Positions 8,608-17,765 are shown, counted from the first letter of the stretch. The stretch: 64,000 nt of DNA from Gottfriedia acidiceleris (GCF_004138285.1 NZ_SCFN01000021.1:20777-84776); one strand, 5' to 3'. The notes: generated from the sequence alone by a model not told the origin. Translations and numbers: made by a program.

Positions 8608-8627
8608 ATACTAACCAGTCGGTATGT
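8608..8627. promoter_or_regulatory. TetR-family operator, site 2
   Basis: The sequence ATACTAACCAGTCGGTATGT matches site 1 (1925-1944) at 19 of 20 positions. It lies about 85 nt upstream of the SDR start at 8523, in the promoter region of the five-gene operon. Two such sites 6.7 kb apart, each before an acyl-CoA operon flanking a tetR gene, support a common regulon. Confidence 0.7.
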
Positions 8628-8923
8628 TTGTTAATTAGATAATACAAGATAAATTCTGAATATTCAATATTAAATGTTATTTAATTTTTTTATGTTACTT
8701 TTTATCCATATTCATATTTACTAGATTATTTGCTTACTATTTTAGTTAGGATATCGTTTCAAATGACATTTTTTTATCATTTCTTTTTCAAAATCCCCCT
8801 TTTTAATAGGTGTATTTTAGATATTTTCATTATTTGTTGTTCTTTCATTCACAGTTAATTCCAAAAGTAAAAATATCTTTTGAAACGTATAAACCTATAG
8901 ATTATTGACCATCCTTCATTTAT

Positions 8924-9018
8924 ACGGCTCCTTTTGTTTGTAGCTCTACAATTGGTTTAGGTAGGATTTATTATCCCTCTTATCCAATTGCAACCTACGA
9001 TAAGCAAAAAGGAGCCGT
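8924..9018. repeat. Long inverted repeat, ~95 bp
   Basis: ACGGCTCCTTTTG (8924-8936) is mirrored by CAAAAAGGAGCCGT (9005-9018), and inside it CAATTGG is mirrored by CCAATTG with CTAC/GTAG-type pairing around them. A TTTTT run follows on the plus strand. It could be a structured RNA, a tiny mobile-element remnant or a terminator; no gene is near on the plus strand to need one. The rest of the 8.63-9.1 kb gap shows nothing else. Confidence 0.45.
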
Positions 9019-9104
9019 TTTTGATTATGAAGCACTATATCTATTCAAATACATTTTTCTTTATTTATGATGTTTACAAAACTGATTGAGGGCTGGACTC
9101 TAGT

Positions 9105-10370
9105 TTAGTCGGATACATTATCGGTTGATGGTGGATTCGATGTGGTATTTGATTTATGTTTACTATTAAACATGAAAGTGTAAAGAAGAAGAATGAGGAT
9201 TAGTATACTTGCGACAGTATCTTGAATGTAAAAACTGGTTTTGTGATCAGCCCAAAGTGTTTTGCTTGAGCCCATTTTTTGTTTCGATTCATGAATGTAG
9301 CGTTTTACTTCTGGGTGGTTCGGATAGATTTGTTGGACTGCTTTGAATTTTAACAGTGCATCTTTGTAATAGCCGGCCCAGTAGAAAGTTAATCCTTCTT
9401 TGAACAATTTATCAGTTTGGCTTTTAGTGTCATGTACGTCCGCTTTATTGACAACTTTTTTCAACGTATTCACAGGTACCGCAAAATGAAATCCTTGCAC
9501 TTCTTGATCATTCACTGTATCTCCTCGGAAGGTGAGTAAGCCAATCAATTGTCCTTTGTTGTTGATGATGGGTCCGCCACTATTCCCATGGGTAGATGCA
9601 GCATTGATTTGAAGGACCGGGCTACCAGCTAATGTAGTTTTTGAGATTGCTGAAATTTGCCCTTTATTCATCGTGGGGATAACATAACTATGCATGGATA
9701 GCAATTCAGAATCCGCCGCAGCTGGGTAGCCAATCACCCAAATATTGTCTTGATCTTGAATGGAGTCACTGTTCCCAAGTGGAATCGTAGGATAGTTGGA
9801 GCCGTCGATTTCTAAGATGGCCACATCTTTTCCATGATCGGTAGGTTGTTGATACCTTTTGACGACTGCGCTAATAGGATCATCGACAGTAGGTAAGTAT
9901 ACATCGACGCCTTTTTGGAAGATTTCGTAACTAGTATACTGTTTCAAGTACGCATCTGTGTATTTGTGTGTCCAATTATTTTCCGTTGCAACATCATCCA
10001 CGAGAATCGAAAATGCCTCAGAAACAATATCTTGATCGGATAATTGGTGAGAATAAACGAGAACATGAGCGTTTGTCACAATATAGCCGTCCGAATTAAT
10101 AATAGCCCCTGATCCAAAACCGTCCAGTTCGGTTTTATAATCCCATTTCTTCAACACACTTGTCACACGTTCATCATCTAAAGTAATCGTCCATTTCACA
10201 ATCGCATAATCAACAATTCGAACAACCGCGGGCTTTGTCGTTTCAGCTAATTGCTGAGGTTTGAGTACGTTAGGGGCAGATGGTTTAGTTGAAGTGAGCA
10301 CAAACGATGTAGCGATTAAGATCGCCAACACGATGCAAAATGGAATGGTCACTAATGCCTTTTTTTTCAT
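9105..10370 (-). CDS. Membrane-anchored trypsin-like serine protease with TPR
   Basis: A 421-aa protein from the ATG at 10370, chosen because AAAGG lies nine nt upstream and the hydrophobic anchor ALVTIPFCIVLAILIATSF follows immediately. The S1-type catalytic residues are in VTNAHVLVYS (His), DVAILEIDG (Asp) and THGNSGGPI (Ser). After the protease comes a single TPR-like helix pair (EGLTFYWAGYYKDALLKF) and a C-terminal membrane helix (SILILILLLYTFMF) with a short polar tail. There is no PDZ domain, unlike the HtrA at 51.7 kb. The protease domain would lie outside the membrane. Base composition is noticeably richer in G+C than neighbours, suggesting transfer. Substrate unknown. Confidence 0.82.
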   Translation of the reverse strand: MKKKALVTIPFCIVLAILIATSFVLTSTKPSAPNVLKPQQLAETTKPAVVRIVDYAIVKWTITLDDERVTSVLKKWDYKTELDGFGSGAIINSDGYIVTNAHVLVYSHQLSDQDIVSEAFSILVDDVATENNWTHKYTDAYLKQYTSYEIFQKGVDVYLPTVDDPISAVVKRYQQPTDHGKDVAILEIDGSNYPTIPLGNSDSIQDQDNIWVIGYPAAADSELLSMHSYVIPTMNKGQISAISKTTLAGSPVLQINAASTHGNSGGPIINNKGQLIGLLTFRGDTVNDQEVQGFHFAVPVNTLKKVVNKADVHDTKSQTDKLFKEGLTFYWAGYYKDALLKFKAVQQIYPNHPEVKRYIHESKQKMGSSKTLWADHKTSFYIQDTVASILILILLLYTFMFNSKHKSNTTSNPPSTDNVSD

Positions 10371-10560
10371 TCCAAACATCCTTTCATTTGTTTTGCTTAC
10401 GAGCATCTCCAAATCGGGAGTACATACACAAAAGCAAAAAAATGACATATCACCCTTACTCATATTTTCACTATAAAATAAATCGATTCTTTAGCTGAAA
10501 TCATGCCACAAATAAACAAATTTTGTCTTTATATATTTTTTATCATCATGCAATAGAAAA

Positions 10561-10578
10561 AGCCGCATTTATGCAGCT
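10561..10578 (-). terminator. Rho-independent terminator, minus strand
   Basis: AGCTGCA / TGCGGCT stem with a 4-nt loop followed on the minus strand by a TTTT run. It lies about 260 nt downstream of the Lrp-family gene and upstream of the protease start. The rest of the 10.46-10.84 kb gap holds nothing I recognise. Confidence 0.5.
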
Positions 10579-10841
10579 TATACTCTTCTACTATTGTATG
10601 GTAATTAATTAAGAAAAAGATTATTTATTGAAAATTTCTTCGCCAAAAAAATCAACAATAACTTCTACCTCTTTAAAAATACGGTAATTCAAATGTTATT
10701 TTTACTATATTAAGAGATCGTAATTATATCTATATTTATTAACCATTTATCGATTGCTGATTTAGGATAGTAAAACTCAGATCCAATTTTTATATGAGAA
10801 AGTTCACTCAGTTATGTTTACAATTTTATTTATAAAAAATA

Positions 10842-11327
10842 TTATTCTTCCTTTTCACATAACGGCAAAACAGTAGAATTTTTGATTTCTCTTAAAGCTA
10901 AACTTGTTTGAATTCTTGTAATTCCAAGTTGATTTAACTTCCGAATAAAGTTCTCCAATTCCTTTCGTTCTCTGTTCGCAACTTTTAAAAGATAGTCATA
11001 CTCTCCTGTTAATAAGTGGCACTCTAAAACTTGAGGCATGGATTTTAATTCTTTCTCTAACACTTCTAATTTATCGGCTTGATGGATATTTGTATTGATA
11101 AAAATAAAACAAAGTAAGTCAAATCCTAGCTTTTCTTGATTTAAGATCGCAACTTGCCGATCGATATATCCTTCATTTTCTAATCGTTTAACTCTCGCAT
11201 GTGTAGCTGGTGGTGACAAGTTCACATGTCGCGCTAGTTCCGTATTGCTTATTTGACTTTCCTTTTGTAGCTTATCTAAAATTTTAAGATCTACTTCATC
11301 TAACACTTTATTTCCTTGATATTCCAC
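10842..11327 (-). CDS. Lrp/AsnC family transcriptional regulator
   Basis: A 161-aa regulator with an N-terminal winged helix (LDKLQKESQISNTELARHV, then the recognition segment SPPATHARVKRLENEGYI) and a C-terminal RAM/AsnC effector domain with ECHLLTGEYDYLLKV. It starts at a GTG at 11327 with GGGAG upstream. It is divergent from an EamA-family exporter at 11557, with a 229-bp shared control region. That arrangement is typical of Lrp-type regulators controlling amino-acid or metabolite efflux. The effector is probably an amino acid but cannot be named. Confidence 0.9.
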   Translation of the reverse strand: MEYQGNKVLDEVDLKILDKLQKESQISNTELARHVNLSPPATHARVKRLENEGYIDRQVAILNQEKLGFDLLCFIFINTNIHQADKLEVLEKELKSMPQVLECHLLTGEYDYLLKVANRERKELENFIRKLNQLGITRIQTSLALREIKNSTVLPLCEKEE

Positions 11328-11556
11328 TATTATCTACTCCCTTTCAATTATTCGGAAAACGGTTTGAATTCAACATATAAAATGAATTATATTTCTCAAA
11401 ATAATACTTTTGATTAATATTATTTTGTATTTATACAATTATACAAAATAATCTACGGTAAAATAAACAATTATGTTAAACTATTTAAAAAAAGCAAGAA
11501 ATCACTGTGTAAAGTCTTTTTTAAACCTTAGGAACAGTGAAATAGGGGGTTTAAAT

Positions 11557-12480
11557 ATGCCAATCATATATATACTGTTGTTATTATTAACAAGTTTGTT
11601 ATGGGGAGGAAATTTTGTCGTTGGAAAATCCCTTGTTGGTCATGCTTCTCCAATGACCTTGACGACTCTAAGATGGGGAATTGCAATTATCGTATTATTA
11701 CCAATAGTATGGTGGAAAGAAAAGAAGATTTTACCTCCAGGTAAAGCTATTCTTCCATTAATCATGATGGGAGTTACAGGTGTTGTTCTTTTTAATCTTT
11801 TTCAATTTATGGCATTAGAAAAGACATCTGCAACTAATGTTGGATTAATTTCAACCCTAAATACAATTTCAATTGCTTTATTTTCATCTTTATTTTTAAA
11901 AGAAAGAATGAACTTTTTACAAATATTTTCGATGATTATTTCCTTCTTAGGAGTTATTCTTGTGCTTTCAAAAGGAGATATGAATCTACTATTCTCAATG
12001 AAGTTTAACTTAGGTGATTTATGGATGGTCATTGCCGTATGCATATGGGGAATCTATTCGGTTTGTAGTAGATGGGCAACAAGACTTATATCACCTATGT
12101 TGTCTACACTATACTCAGGGATATTTGGACTCGTTGTAATCATCCCTTTTAATCTCACAGATTTTACGCTTATAAAAATGAATGGCTCATTTATTTTCTC
12201 AATTTTATATACTGGGATTATTTCAACAGTCTTATGTATGCTCTTTTGGAATATTGGTGTCCAAAAAATTGGAGCAACTTCAGCAGGTATTTTCCTAAAT
12301 TTCAATCCGATTTTCACAGCCATTTTAGCGTTTTTCTTATTAAATGAAAAAATGACATGGGTTCAAGGACTTGGGAGCATGATCGTTATACTAGGTAGTT
12401 TCTTGTTTACTTACTTTAAAACAAATGGAAATTCTAAAAACAAACGGATTGTAAAGAAAGCAATGAAATCTCCAGCATAA
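11557..12480 (+). CDS. EamA/DMT-family transporter
   Basis: A 307-aa drug/metabolite transporter with ten predicted membrane helices formed by two EamA repeats. LTSLLWGGNFVVGKSL in helix 1 and LWMVIAVCIWGIYSVCSRW opening the second half are characteristic. I place the start at the ATG at 11557 because AGGGGG lies eight nt upstream; the frame is open to 11473 but that extension has no ribosome site. It is divergent from the Lrp regulator and followed by a strong bidirectional terminator. It likely exports an amino acid or similar small metabolite; the substrate is unknown. Confidence 0.9.
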   Translation: MPIIYILLLLLTSLLWGGNFVVGKSLVGHASPMTLTTLRWGIAIIVLLPIVWWKEKKILPPGKAILPLIMMGVTGVVLFNLFQFMALEKTSATNVGLISTLNTISIALFSSLFLKERMNFLQIFSMIISFLGVILVLSKGDMNLLFSMKFNLGDLWMVIAVCIWGIYSVCSRWATRLISPMLSTLYSGIFGLVVIIPFNLTDFTLIKMNGSFIFSILYTGIISTVLCMLFWNIGVQKIGATSAGIFLNFNPIFTAILAFFLLNEKMTWVQGLGSMIVILGSFLFTYFKTNGNSKNKRIVKKAMKSPA

Positions 12481-12603
12481 AGTGTTATCAGTTATAGGTT
12501 AAAGTGATCTAACTAAAAATAGATTGGTAGTAAAACTGTTTTGTTTATTATGATGGGAAGATTGTTCTTCCAAAGAATATCCGTTAGTTGAATTAACAAA
12601 TAT

Positions 12604-12655
12604 AAAAAAAGCCTGTTTCAACGATTACTTGGTAATCTTAGATACAGGCTTTTTA
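12604..12655. terminator. Bidirectional terminator
   Basis: AAAAGCCTGT (12607-12616) pairs with ACAGGCTTTT (12644-12653), with an inner GATTAC/GTAATC pair. A and T runs on either side serve both the plus-strand exporter and the minus-strand AraC gene. Confidence 0.85.
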
Positions 12656-12734
12656 TATTATTCTTGTTTTCTTAAAGATATATAGACTTTCACCCTCTCC
12701 CCCTTGAAATAACTCCCCAATTACAAAATTCTCC

Positions 12735-13511
12735 TTAATCTAAATAAGACATATACTCATATGCTGTTGTTCCATATACGCTCTTAAAATGTTTATTTAA
12801 ATGGGTTAAATCTACAAAGCCGCACTCCGATACTGCTGAATAAATATCTCTATTTTTTTCGATCAACTGCTTTGCGCGTTCAATCTTACAGTTAAGAAAG
12901 TATTGATACGGTGATATTCCGGTATGAGTCTTAAAGTATCTGATAAACTTGAATTTCGATAAATTAAGTTCATTACATATCTCATCAAGCTTAAGAACAT
13001 TTTCCAAATTGGTATGAATCAAATTCTTCGCTTTTTTCATTAGCGCGTTATCTTTCTTATAATCTGATGAAAGATTAGTTCTAATCAGACTATCTGTGAG
13101 AGATACTAGTAATTCACTACAAAATGCCTCATCTTTTTCACTTAATATAGCATTAGAAAGTCTTACTATTTTTTGTTCAAGAATATGATCATACACAATA
13201 GGGTTTGAAAAACGTACTAAATCCTTGTTCTCATTTACTTCTAACAGCAATTGTGGATCGATATAGAGCATGACATAATCAATGCCAGACTCATCATGTG
13301 CCATTCCGTCATGTGCTTGTTCAGGATTAAAAAGCATGACACCATTTTGATGTGATAACTGTAAACTTCCATCCAGATTATACTGTTGAATACCACGTAA
13401 TGTAACACCTATTGCATACTCCTTGTGAGAGTGTTTTTTATACTTAAAATCAGTAATACTTGCTGATAGCGCCGTAATACCTGATGATTTTTTATAGATA
13501 AATTTCTCCAT
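12735..13511 (-). CDS. AraC family transcriptional regulator
   Basis: A 258-aa regulator with an N-terminal cupin-like sensing domain (GVTLRGIQQYNLDGSLQL, NPEQAHDG) and a C-terminal double helix-turn-helix. The latter shows LDEICNELNLSKFKFIRYF, the linker TGISPYQYFLNCKIERAK and the second motif VSECGFVDLTHLNKHFKSVY. The ATG at 13511 follows AGAGGTG; a GTG three codons upstream overlaps that site and is rejected. The gene begins 25 nt after the LysE-type exporter stop, so regulator and exporter are one operon. It most likely controls the exporter in response to the exported amino acid. Confidence 0.9.
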   Translation of the reverse strand: MEKFIYKKSSGITALSASITDFKYKKHSHKEYAIGVTLRGIQQYNLDGSLQLSHQNGVMLFNPEQAHDGMAHDESGIDYVMLYIDPQLLLEVNENKDLVRFSNPIVYDHILEQKIVRLSNAILSEKDEAFCSELLVSLTDSLIRTNLSSDYKKDNALMKKAKNLIHTNLENVLKLDEICNELNLSKFKFIRYFKTHTGISPYQYFLNCKIERAKQLIEKNRDIYSAVSECGFVDLTHLNKHFKSVYGTTAYEYMSYLD

Positions 13512-13536
13512 TAAATTCACCTCTTTAACAGCTTAC

Positions 13537-14112
13537 TTACATCCATATCATGACTGCAGCATAAACTAAGAATAATGCCATCACGATATTAACAGTCTTT
13601 TTGTGTTTCTGTAAAAACACTTTGAAGATGGAACCGAAAAGAACCCATGTAATAAATGCTAAGAATCCGATGATTGTGATCACCATAACACTAATTGTAA
13701 CTGCAGGCATTTTGACATAATAGGGCAATATATAGCTAGGAATGACTGTCATTGTAAATAGGACTACCTTTGGATTTAAAAACTGCATAAGAAAGCCTGA
13801 CATAAAGGTACCTGATTGCTTTTCGGATGAATTTGATGAATCCATTTTGTAAATTTGATAAGCAAGATAAATCATATAAACGCTTCCTATAACCTGCATA
13901 AGATTTAAAATTTTTGGTATAATCCCTATCAGCATAGTGTTTAACATACCAGAAATTAAAAGTAATATACCAAAAGCAAGCGTTGCACCATACGAATATT
14001 CCAACGCCTTCTTTGTCCCATTATTATGCACTGTCGATAATATTACGATATTAGTAGGACCTGGTGTAAAAGTAACAATAAAACAATATAATACAAAAGA
14101 TGTAAAATTCAT
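13537..14112 (-). CDS. LysE family amino-acid exporter
   Basis: A 191-aa LysE/RhtB-type translocator with about six membrane helices. The family N-terminal signature is TFTPGPTNIVILST, and the mid-protein QFLNPKVVLFTMTVIPSYI is also typical. It begins at 14112 after an AAAGGAG site and is transcribed leftward with the AraC regulator. LysE relatives export lysine, arginine, threonine or homoserine; which one is not determined by the sequence. Confidence 0.9.
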   Translation of the reverse strand: MNFTSFVLYCFIVTFTPGPTNIVILSTVHNNGTKKALEYSYGATLAFGILLLISGMLNTMLIGIIPKILNLMQVIGSVYMIYLAYQIYKMDSSNSSEKQSGTFMSGFLMQFLNPKVVLFTMTVIPSYILPYYVKMPAVTISVMVITIIGFLAFITWVLFGSIFKVFLQKHKKTVNIVMALFLVYAAVMIWM

Positions 14113-14296
14113 GAGGTAACTCCTTTCAAGTTATTCTCATTTCATTTTACATCTTCAATTTGAATGCTATATAGTATATTATTGCAGATTTATTCTATAA
14201 ATTAATACCACAAATATTGGGTGCTGGTACCTTAAATCCCTGATTTACTTCAATAATTAGGGAAATTTTTGCAAAAAAACAAGATATGATGACCTC

Positions 14297-14325
14297 TTGT
14301 CAGATAGTTAAATTAATGTTACGAT
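14297..14325 (+). promoter_or_regulatory. Candidate sigma-A promoter of leader transcript
   Basis: TTGTCA (14297-14302), a 17-bp spacer and TACGAT (14320-14325) fit a vegetative promoter. It would start transcription near 14332, about 30 nt before the leader peptide start at 14364. Confidence 0.5.
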
Positions 14326-14363
14326 TGCTTTGCTTTAAAATAAATCATAACGAGGTGAGGAAA

Positions 14364-14411
14364 ATGAATACAAAAAAATATACATTTTATCCTCATCATA
14401 TTGCTTTTTAG
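14364..14411 (+). CDS. 15-codon leader peptide
   Basis: A tiny frame, MNTKKYTFYPHHIAF, follows an almost perfect GAGGTGAGG ribosome site six nt away and ends in TAG. It is followed at once by two hairpins (14433-14465 and 14505-14540), the second with a T8 tract, and then by a gene for an ABC-class ATPase. This is the layout of ribosome-mediated transcription attenuation, as seen for drug-inducible resistance genes in Firmicutes. What stalls the ribosome is not known from the sequence. The strong site on a frame this short is the main evidence. Confidence 0.6.
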   Translation: MNTKKYTFYPHHIAF

Positions 14412-14432
14412 TTATTCTTTTACTAATAAATT

Positions 14433-14465
14433 AAGCTCTGAGGGTAGGACTCACTCTCAGAGCTT
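14433..14465 (+). promoter_or_regulatory. Leader hairpin 1
   Basis: AAGCTCTGAG (14433-14442) pairs with CTCAGAGCTT (14456-14465), followed by TTTATATTT. It may be a weak terminator or the alternative structure of an attenuator. Confidence 0.55.
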
Positions 14466-14504
14466 TTATATTTAGGCAGAAAGAACAAGCTTTCTTGCCG
14501 ACCT

Positions 14505-14540
14505 ATGACAGCCACTTATGGAGAGGCTGTCATTTTTTTT
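14505..14540 (+). terminator. Leader terminator (attenuator)
   Basis: ATGACAGCC pairs perfectly with GGCTGTCAT (14525-14533) and runs into a T8 tract. It stands about 100 nt before the downstream reading frame with no complete gene upstream, so it most likely attenuates rather than ends a transcript. Confidence 0.75.
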
Positions 14541-14795
14541 GGACAAAAGGTTGGTAAAGGTCACAAAATTGGTTTTATTTTGAAGTTGATTAGGTCTTTT
14601 TCTTTCGAATTGATCTGAACTCTATTAGGGGGGATATTTATTGAACTTGAATTACTCAGGATGGAATTCATTTTCCACGGAAATCCGATTAGTCGTTACC
14701 TTGTTCCAAAGGATAAGGGCTCCCCTTCTTGGGATATCGTTTCAACTTCGGATTCGTTTTCCGTTATACACAGCTTTCCAAATATGAAAGGATGA

Positions 14796-16490
14796 TGCTT
14801 TATTAAAAGACTCGCTCAATATTTCCGCTCATTACAATCAGGACAATCATCTTACAGTATGATTTATGAAGACCCAACGTATTGGAATAATGATATTGCC
14901 TATTATATAGAAAGGACACATAAACTCACACTCGATAAACCATGTATCACCATAAAAATACCATTTGACCGTCTCGGCTTATATGAAAATATGAATCAAG
15001 TTGTTCTCTCAGATTTTGCATTAAGAGTGTGGGTTGATCATATTGAGGCATTAAATGAAGTGATTTATAACAGTTCACGTACTGATAAAGAGAATGGTGC
15101 TTTTTATTGTTTCCGTCCTACCAATGTATTGTTGTAACGTAATGCATCCTTTGTCGAAGCCATCTCGGATAAATTGTATTTATGCATAATGATTACAGTT
15201 CAACTTCCATTCAAGGATAATAATAAAGCTATGCGCATGCTCTGCAAAATGCTTCCAAAAGAAGTGGAGAAGTTTATTGCCAAGTTTGATTTAATCAAAT
15301 TAAATGCTGCCAATGAATTGGTAAAAAAACAAAATATGATTCGTGAATGGCTAAAATCCAGTGGTTATTGTGCATTTATTGGGAATGGCAGCATTTTACC
15401 AAGAAATAAAGACAATAGCGGGCCACTAGAGAGTGCCTTACCTTTTAAATCCCCGGAAGATGTTGAAGTTGAAATTTGTGGTTTGCGAGGAATGGGAATA
15501 AAACAAGGTGTGACAGTCATCACCGGCGGTGGTTATTCGGGTAAAAGCACATTGCTGGATGCACTAAATTCGTGGATTTACAATCACATCAAAGGCGACG
15601 GACGTGAATTTGTGATTACAGATCGAAGTGCAATGGAAATATCTGCAGAGGAAGGTCGTTCTATAAAAAATATCAATATAACGCCATTTATAAAATGGAT
15701 ACCCAACAGTTCGGCTGAACAGTTTTCGACTGACTACGCATCCGGTTCCACATCTCAAGCCGCAAATATTATGGAGGGAATCAACTACGGGTGTAAGCTT
15801 CTTCTTATTGATGAAGACAGAAGTGCGACCAATTTTATGATTCAAGACATCAAAATGCGTTCATTAATCAAGCGTGAACCTATTACACCTTTTACGGAAC
15901 GTGTCAGGGAACTTTATGAGGCTGTTGGCGTATCTTCCATTCTTGTTATTGGAGGTAGCAGTGAATTTTTATCCGTAGCCGATCAAATCATCTTGATGGA
16001 CAATTTTGTTCCAAAAAACGCAACCCAGGAAGCAAAAAATTTATGTGAACACGAAAAACCTCGCGAGCGTATCCCCCATACAAATTGGGAGATAGAAAGA
16101 AAAATAACTACCGATCACTTTTCGAGCTATCCACAGGGCAGTGGTACAGAGAAGCTGATCGTTTCAACCATGGGATACATGATGATAGGTGATGAACAAA
16201 TTGATATTAGAGGGCTTTACAATATCACATCACACGCACAGCTTGCAGCGATTGCCTTTTTAATCCGAAAAATAGCTATAAGAAATCAGGATCGCACCAT
16301 TTTTCTTTATGAAAAGATCCAAAAAGCTCTCGAAGAAATGGAGAGAGAAGGAGTGGATATTGTATTCTCTTCCTTTTTTCCTGGTTTCGAAAGATGGCTT
16401 GAATTACCTAGAATTAATGAAGTATTATCTGTTATAAATCGAATGAAGCATTTGAATTTTATTCAGCCTGAGCCTTCTGAGCACCTTTAA
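14796..16490 (+). pseudogene. ABC-class ATPase (COG3044-like), interrupted by in-frame stop
   Basis: The large 3' part (from 15174) encodes a P-loop ATPase of the predicted ABC-class family: Walker A GGGYSGKSTLLDAL, signature-like YASGSTSQAANIMEG, Walker B LLLIDEDRSATNFM and the segment SSILVIGGSSEFLSVADQ. The family's N-terminal domain is also encoded in the same frame (IKRLAQYFRSLQSGQSSYS onward). It is separated from the rest by a TAA at 15135-15137, and the alignable frame continues across the stop (RNASFVEAI follows). A TGA at 14793-14795 closes the frame just before this domain. Upstream the same frame is open back to 14640, where an ATT sits six nt after AGGGGGG. I read this as a decaying gene; sequencing error or recoding are alternatives. 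The leader peptide and attenuator lie upstream. Confidence 0.75.
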
Positions 16491-16567
16491 TTACGATTTA
16501 AGTATTAATTATCTTGATAATCAAACAGTTAGGTTAATTAGTGAAAGAAGTAGCTATTAATTAAATA

Positions 16568-16594
16568 AACTAGCAGCTTATGGCTGCTAGTTTT
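16568..16594 (+). terminator. Rho-independent terminator
   Basis: CTAGCAGC and GCTGCTAG pair around a 5-nt loop, followed by TTTTGTT. It ends the transcript of the ATPase pseudogene. Confidence 0.8.
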
Positions 16595-16726
16595 GTTCAA
16601 CTAATGCTAGTGGTAAATGCATAAGGACTGATCTATTTAACACTTTTTTCATTTGGGTGGAACTCCTTTGACCATGTTCCGAGTTAATAACTTACATCAA
16701 ACTTGCATTCTAAAAAAATTTGTTAT

Positions 16727-17725
16727 CTATCTAATTTTTAAAATTATTTTCCCTTTAGCTCTTCCTAATTCTGAATATTCCATCGCCTTTTGAGCATCTT
16801 TAAAAGAAAAAACTTTATCAATTATGGGTTTAATTTTTCCTGATTCAATATAGTTTGATATAATACGTAATTGATCTCCACTTGGCTTCATAAACAAAAA
16901 TGTATATTGAACATTATACTTTTTTTCAAGCATAGTTAGTTTATAGCTTGCTGCTGAAAATAACATTGTTTTAAAAAATCCAGAACCATATTCTTTAGCA
17001 AATCGAGCGTTAGGTAATCCTGAAACGGAAACAATTTTCCCACCGTTTTTTAGAACATTAAATGATTTTTCTAGTGTCTCTCCCCCAAGTGTATCAAATA
17101 CCGCATCATAATTTTTTAATTTTTCTTCAAATTTTGTACTTTTGTAGTTGATAACTTCATCTGCACCAAGAGATTTTACCAAATCCATCCCTTTTTCACT
17201 TGCAGTTGTTACAACGGTAGCACCCATTAGTTTTGCGAGCTGAATAGCAAAGGTACCGACACCGCCAGATCCAGCATGAATTAAAATCTTATGTCCTTTC
17301 TGTATTTGAAGGATGTCATGCAGTGCTTGATATGAGGTTAATCCAACGAGAGGGATTGATGCTGCTTCCTCAAAGTTCAAATTTTTAGGTTTTAACGCTA
17401 TATCCTCTTCATGAACTGCAATATATTCAGCAAACGTTCCCATTTTCTGTTTACGTGGACGCCCATATATTTCATCTCCAACATTAAAACGAGTTACTTT
17501 TGCACCAACCTTTACTACCACTCCAGAAAAGTCATTTCCAAGGATAAGTGGCATTTTATATTTTAGTAATATTTTGACTTTTCCATCTCGTATCTTAAAA
17601 TCAACAGGGTTAATACTAGCTGCATGTATTTCTGCAAGAACTTCATTTTCTCCAATGTCAGGTATCGTCATTTCTACCATACGCATCGGGACTTTTCCAT
17701 ACCGTTCAATAACCATTGCTTTCAT
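16727..17725 (-). CDS. NADP-dependent zinc-type alcohol dehydrogenase-like (quinone) oxidoreductase
   Basis: A 332-aa medium-chain dehydrogenase/reductase of the zinc-free quinone oxidoreductase branch. The N-terminal GroES-like domain has ASINPVDFKIRDG and GNDFSGVVVKVG. The Rossmann motif is HAGSGGVGTFAIQLAKLMGA near 145-164, with DEVINYKS after it. It would reduce quinones or enals using NADPH in the cytoplasm. It begins 40 nt after the stop of the ArsR-family gene and is transcribed with it, suggesting regulation by that repressor, perhaps in response to a reactive or electrophilic compound. Physiological substrate unknown. Confidence 0.9.
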   Translation of the reverse strand: MKAMVIERYGKVPMRMVEMTIPDIGENEVLAEIHAASINPVDFKIRDGKVKILLKYKMPLILGNDFSGVVVKVGAKVTRFNVGDEIYGRPRKQKMGTFAEYIAVHEEDIALKPKNLNFEEAASIPLVGLTSYQALHDILQIQKGHKILIHAGSGGVGTFAIQLAKLMGATVVTTASEKGMDLVKSLGADEVINYKSTKFEEKLKNYDAVFDTLGGETLEKSFNVLKNGGKIVSVSGLPNARFAKEYGSGFFKTMLFSAASYKLTMLEKKYNVQYTFLFMKPSGDQLRIISNYIESGKIKPIIDKVFSFKDAQKAMEYSELGRAKGKIILKIR

Positions 17726-17765
17726 TTTCTATCCCTCCAAATAGCAGACGTTTCATTACTAGGTG

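Noticed and set aside
14641..14787. Alternative TTG-start frame after the AGGGGGG site
   Set aside because: Open for about 47 codons but its translation is not protein-like, and the neighbouring frame connects with the ATPase.
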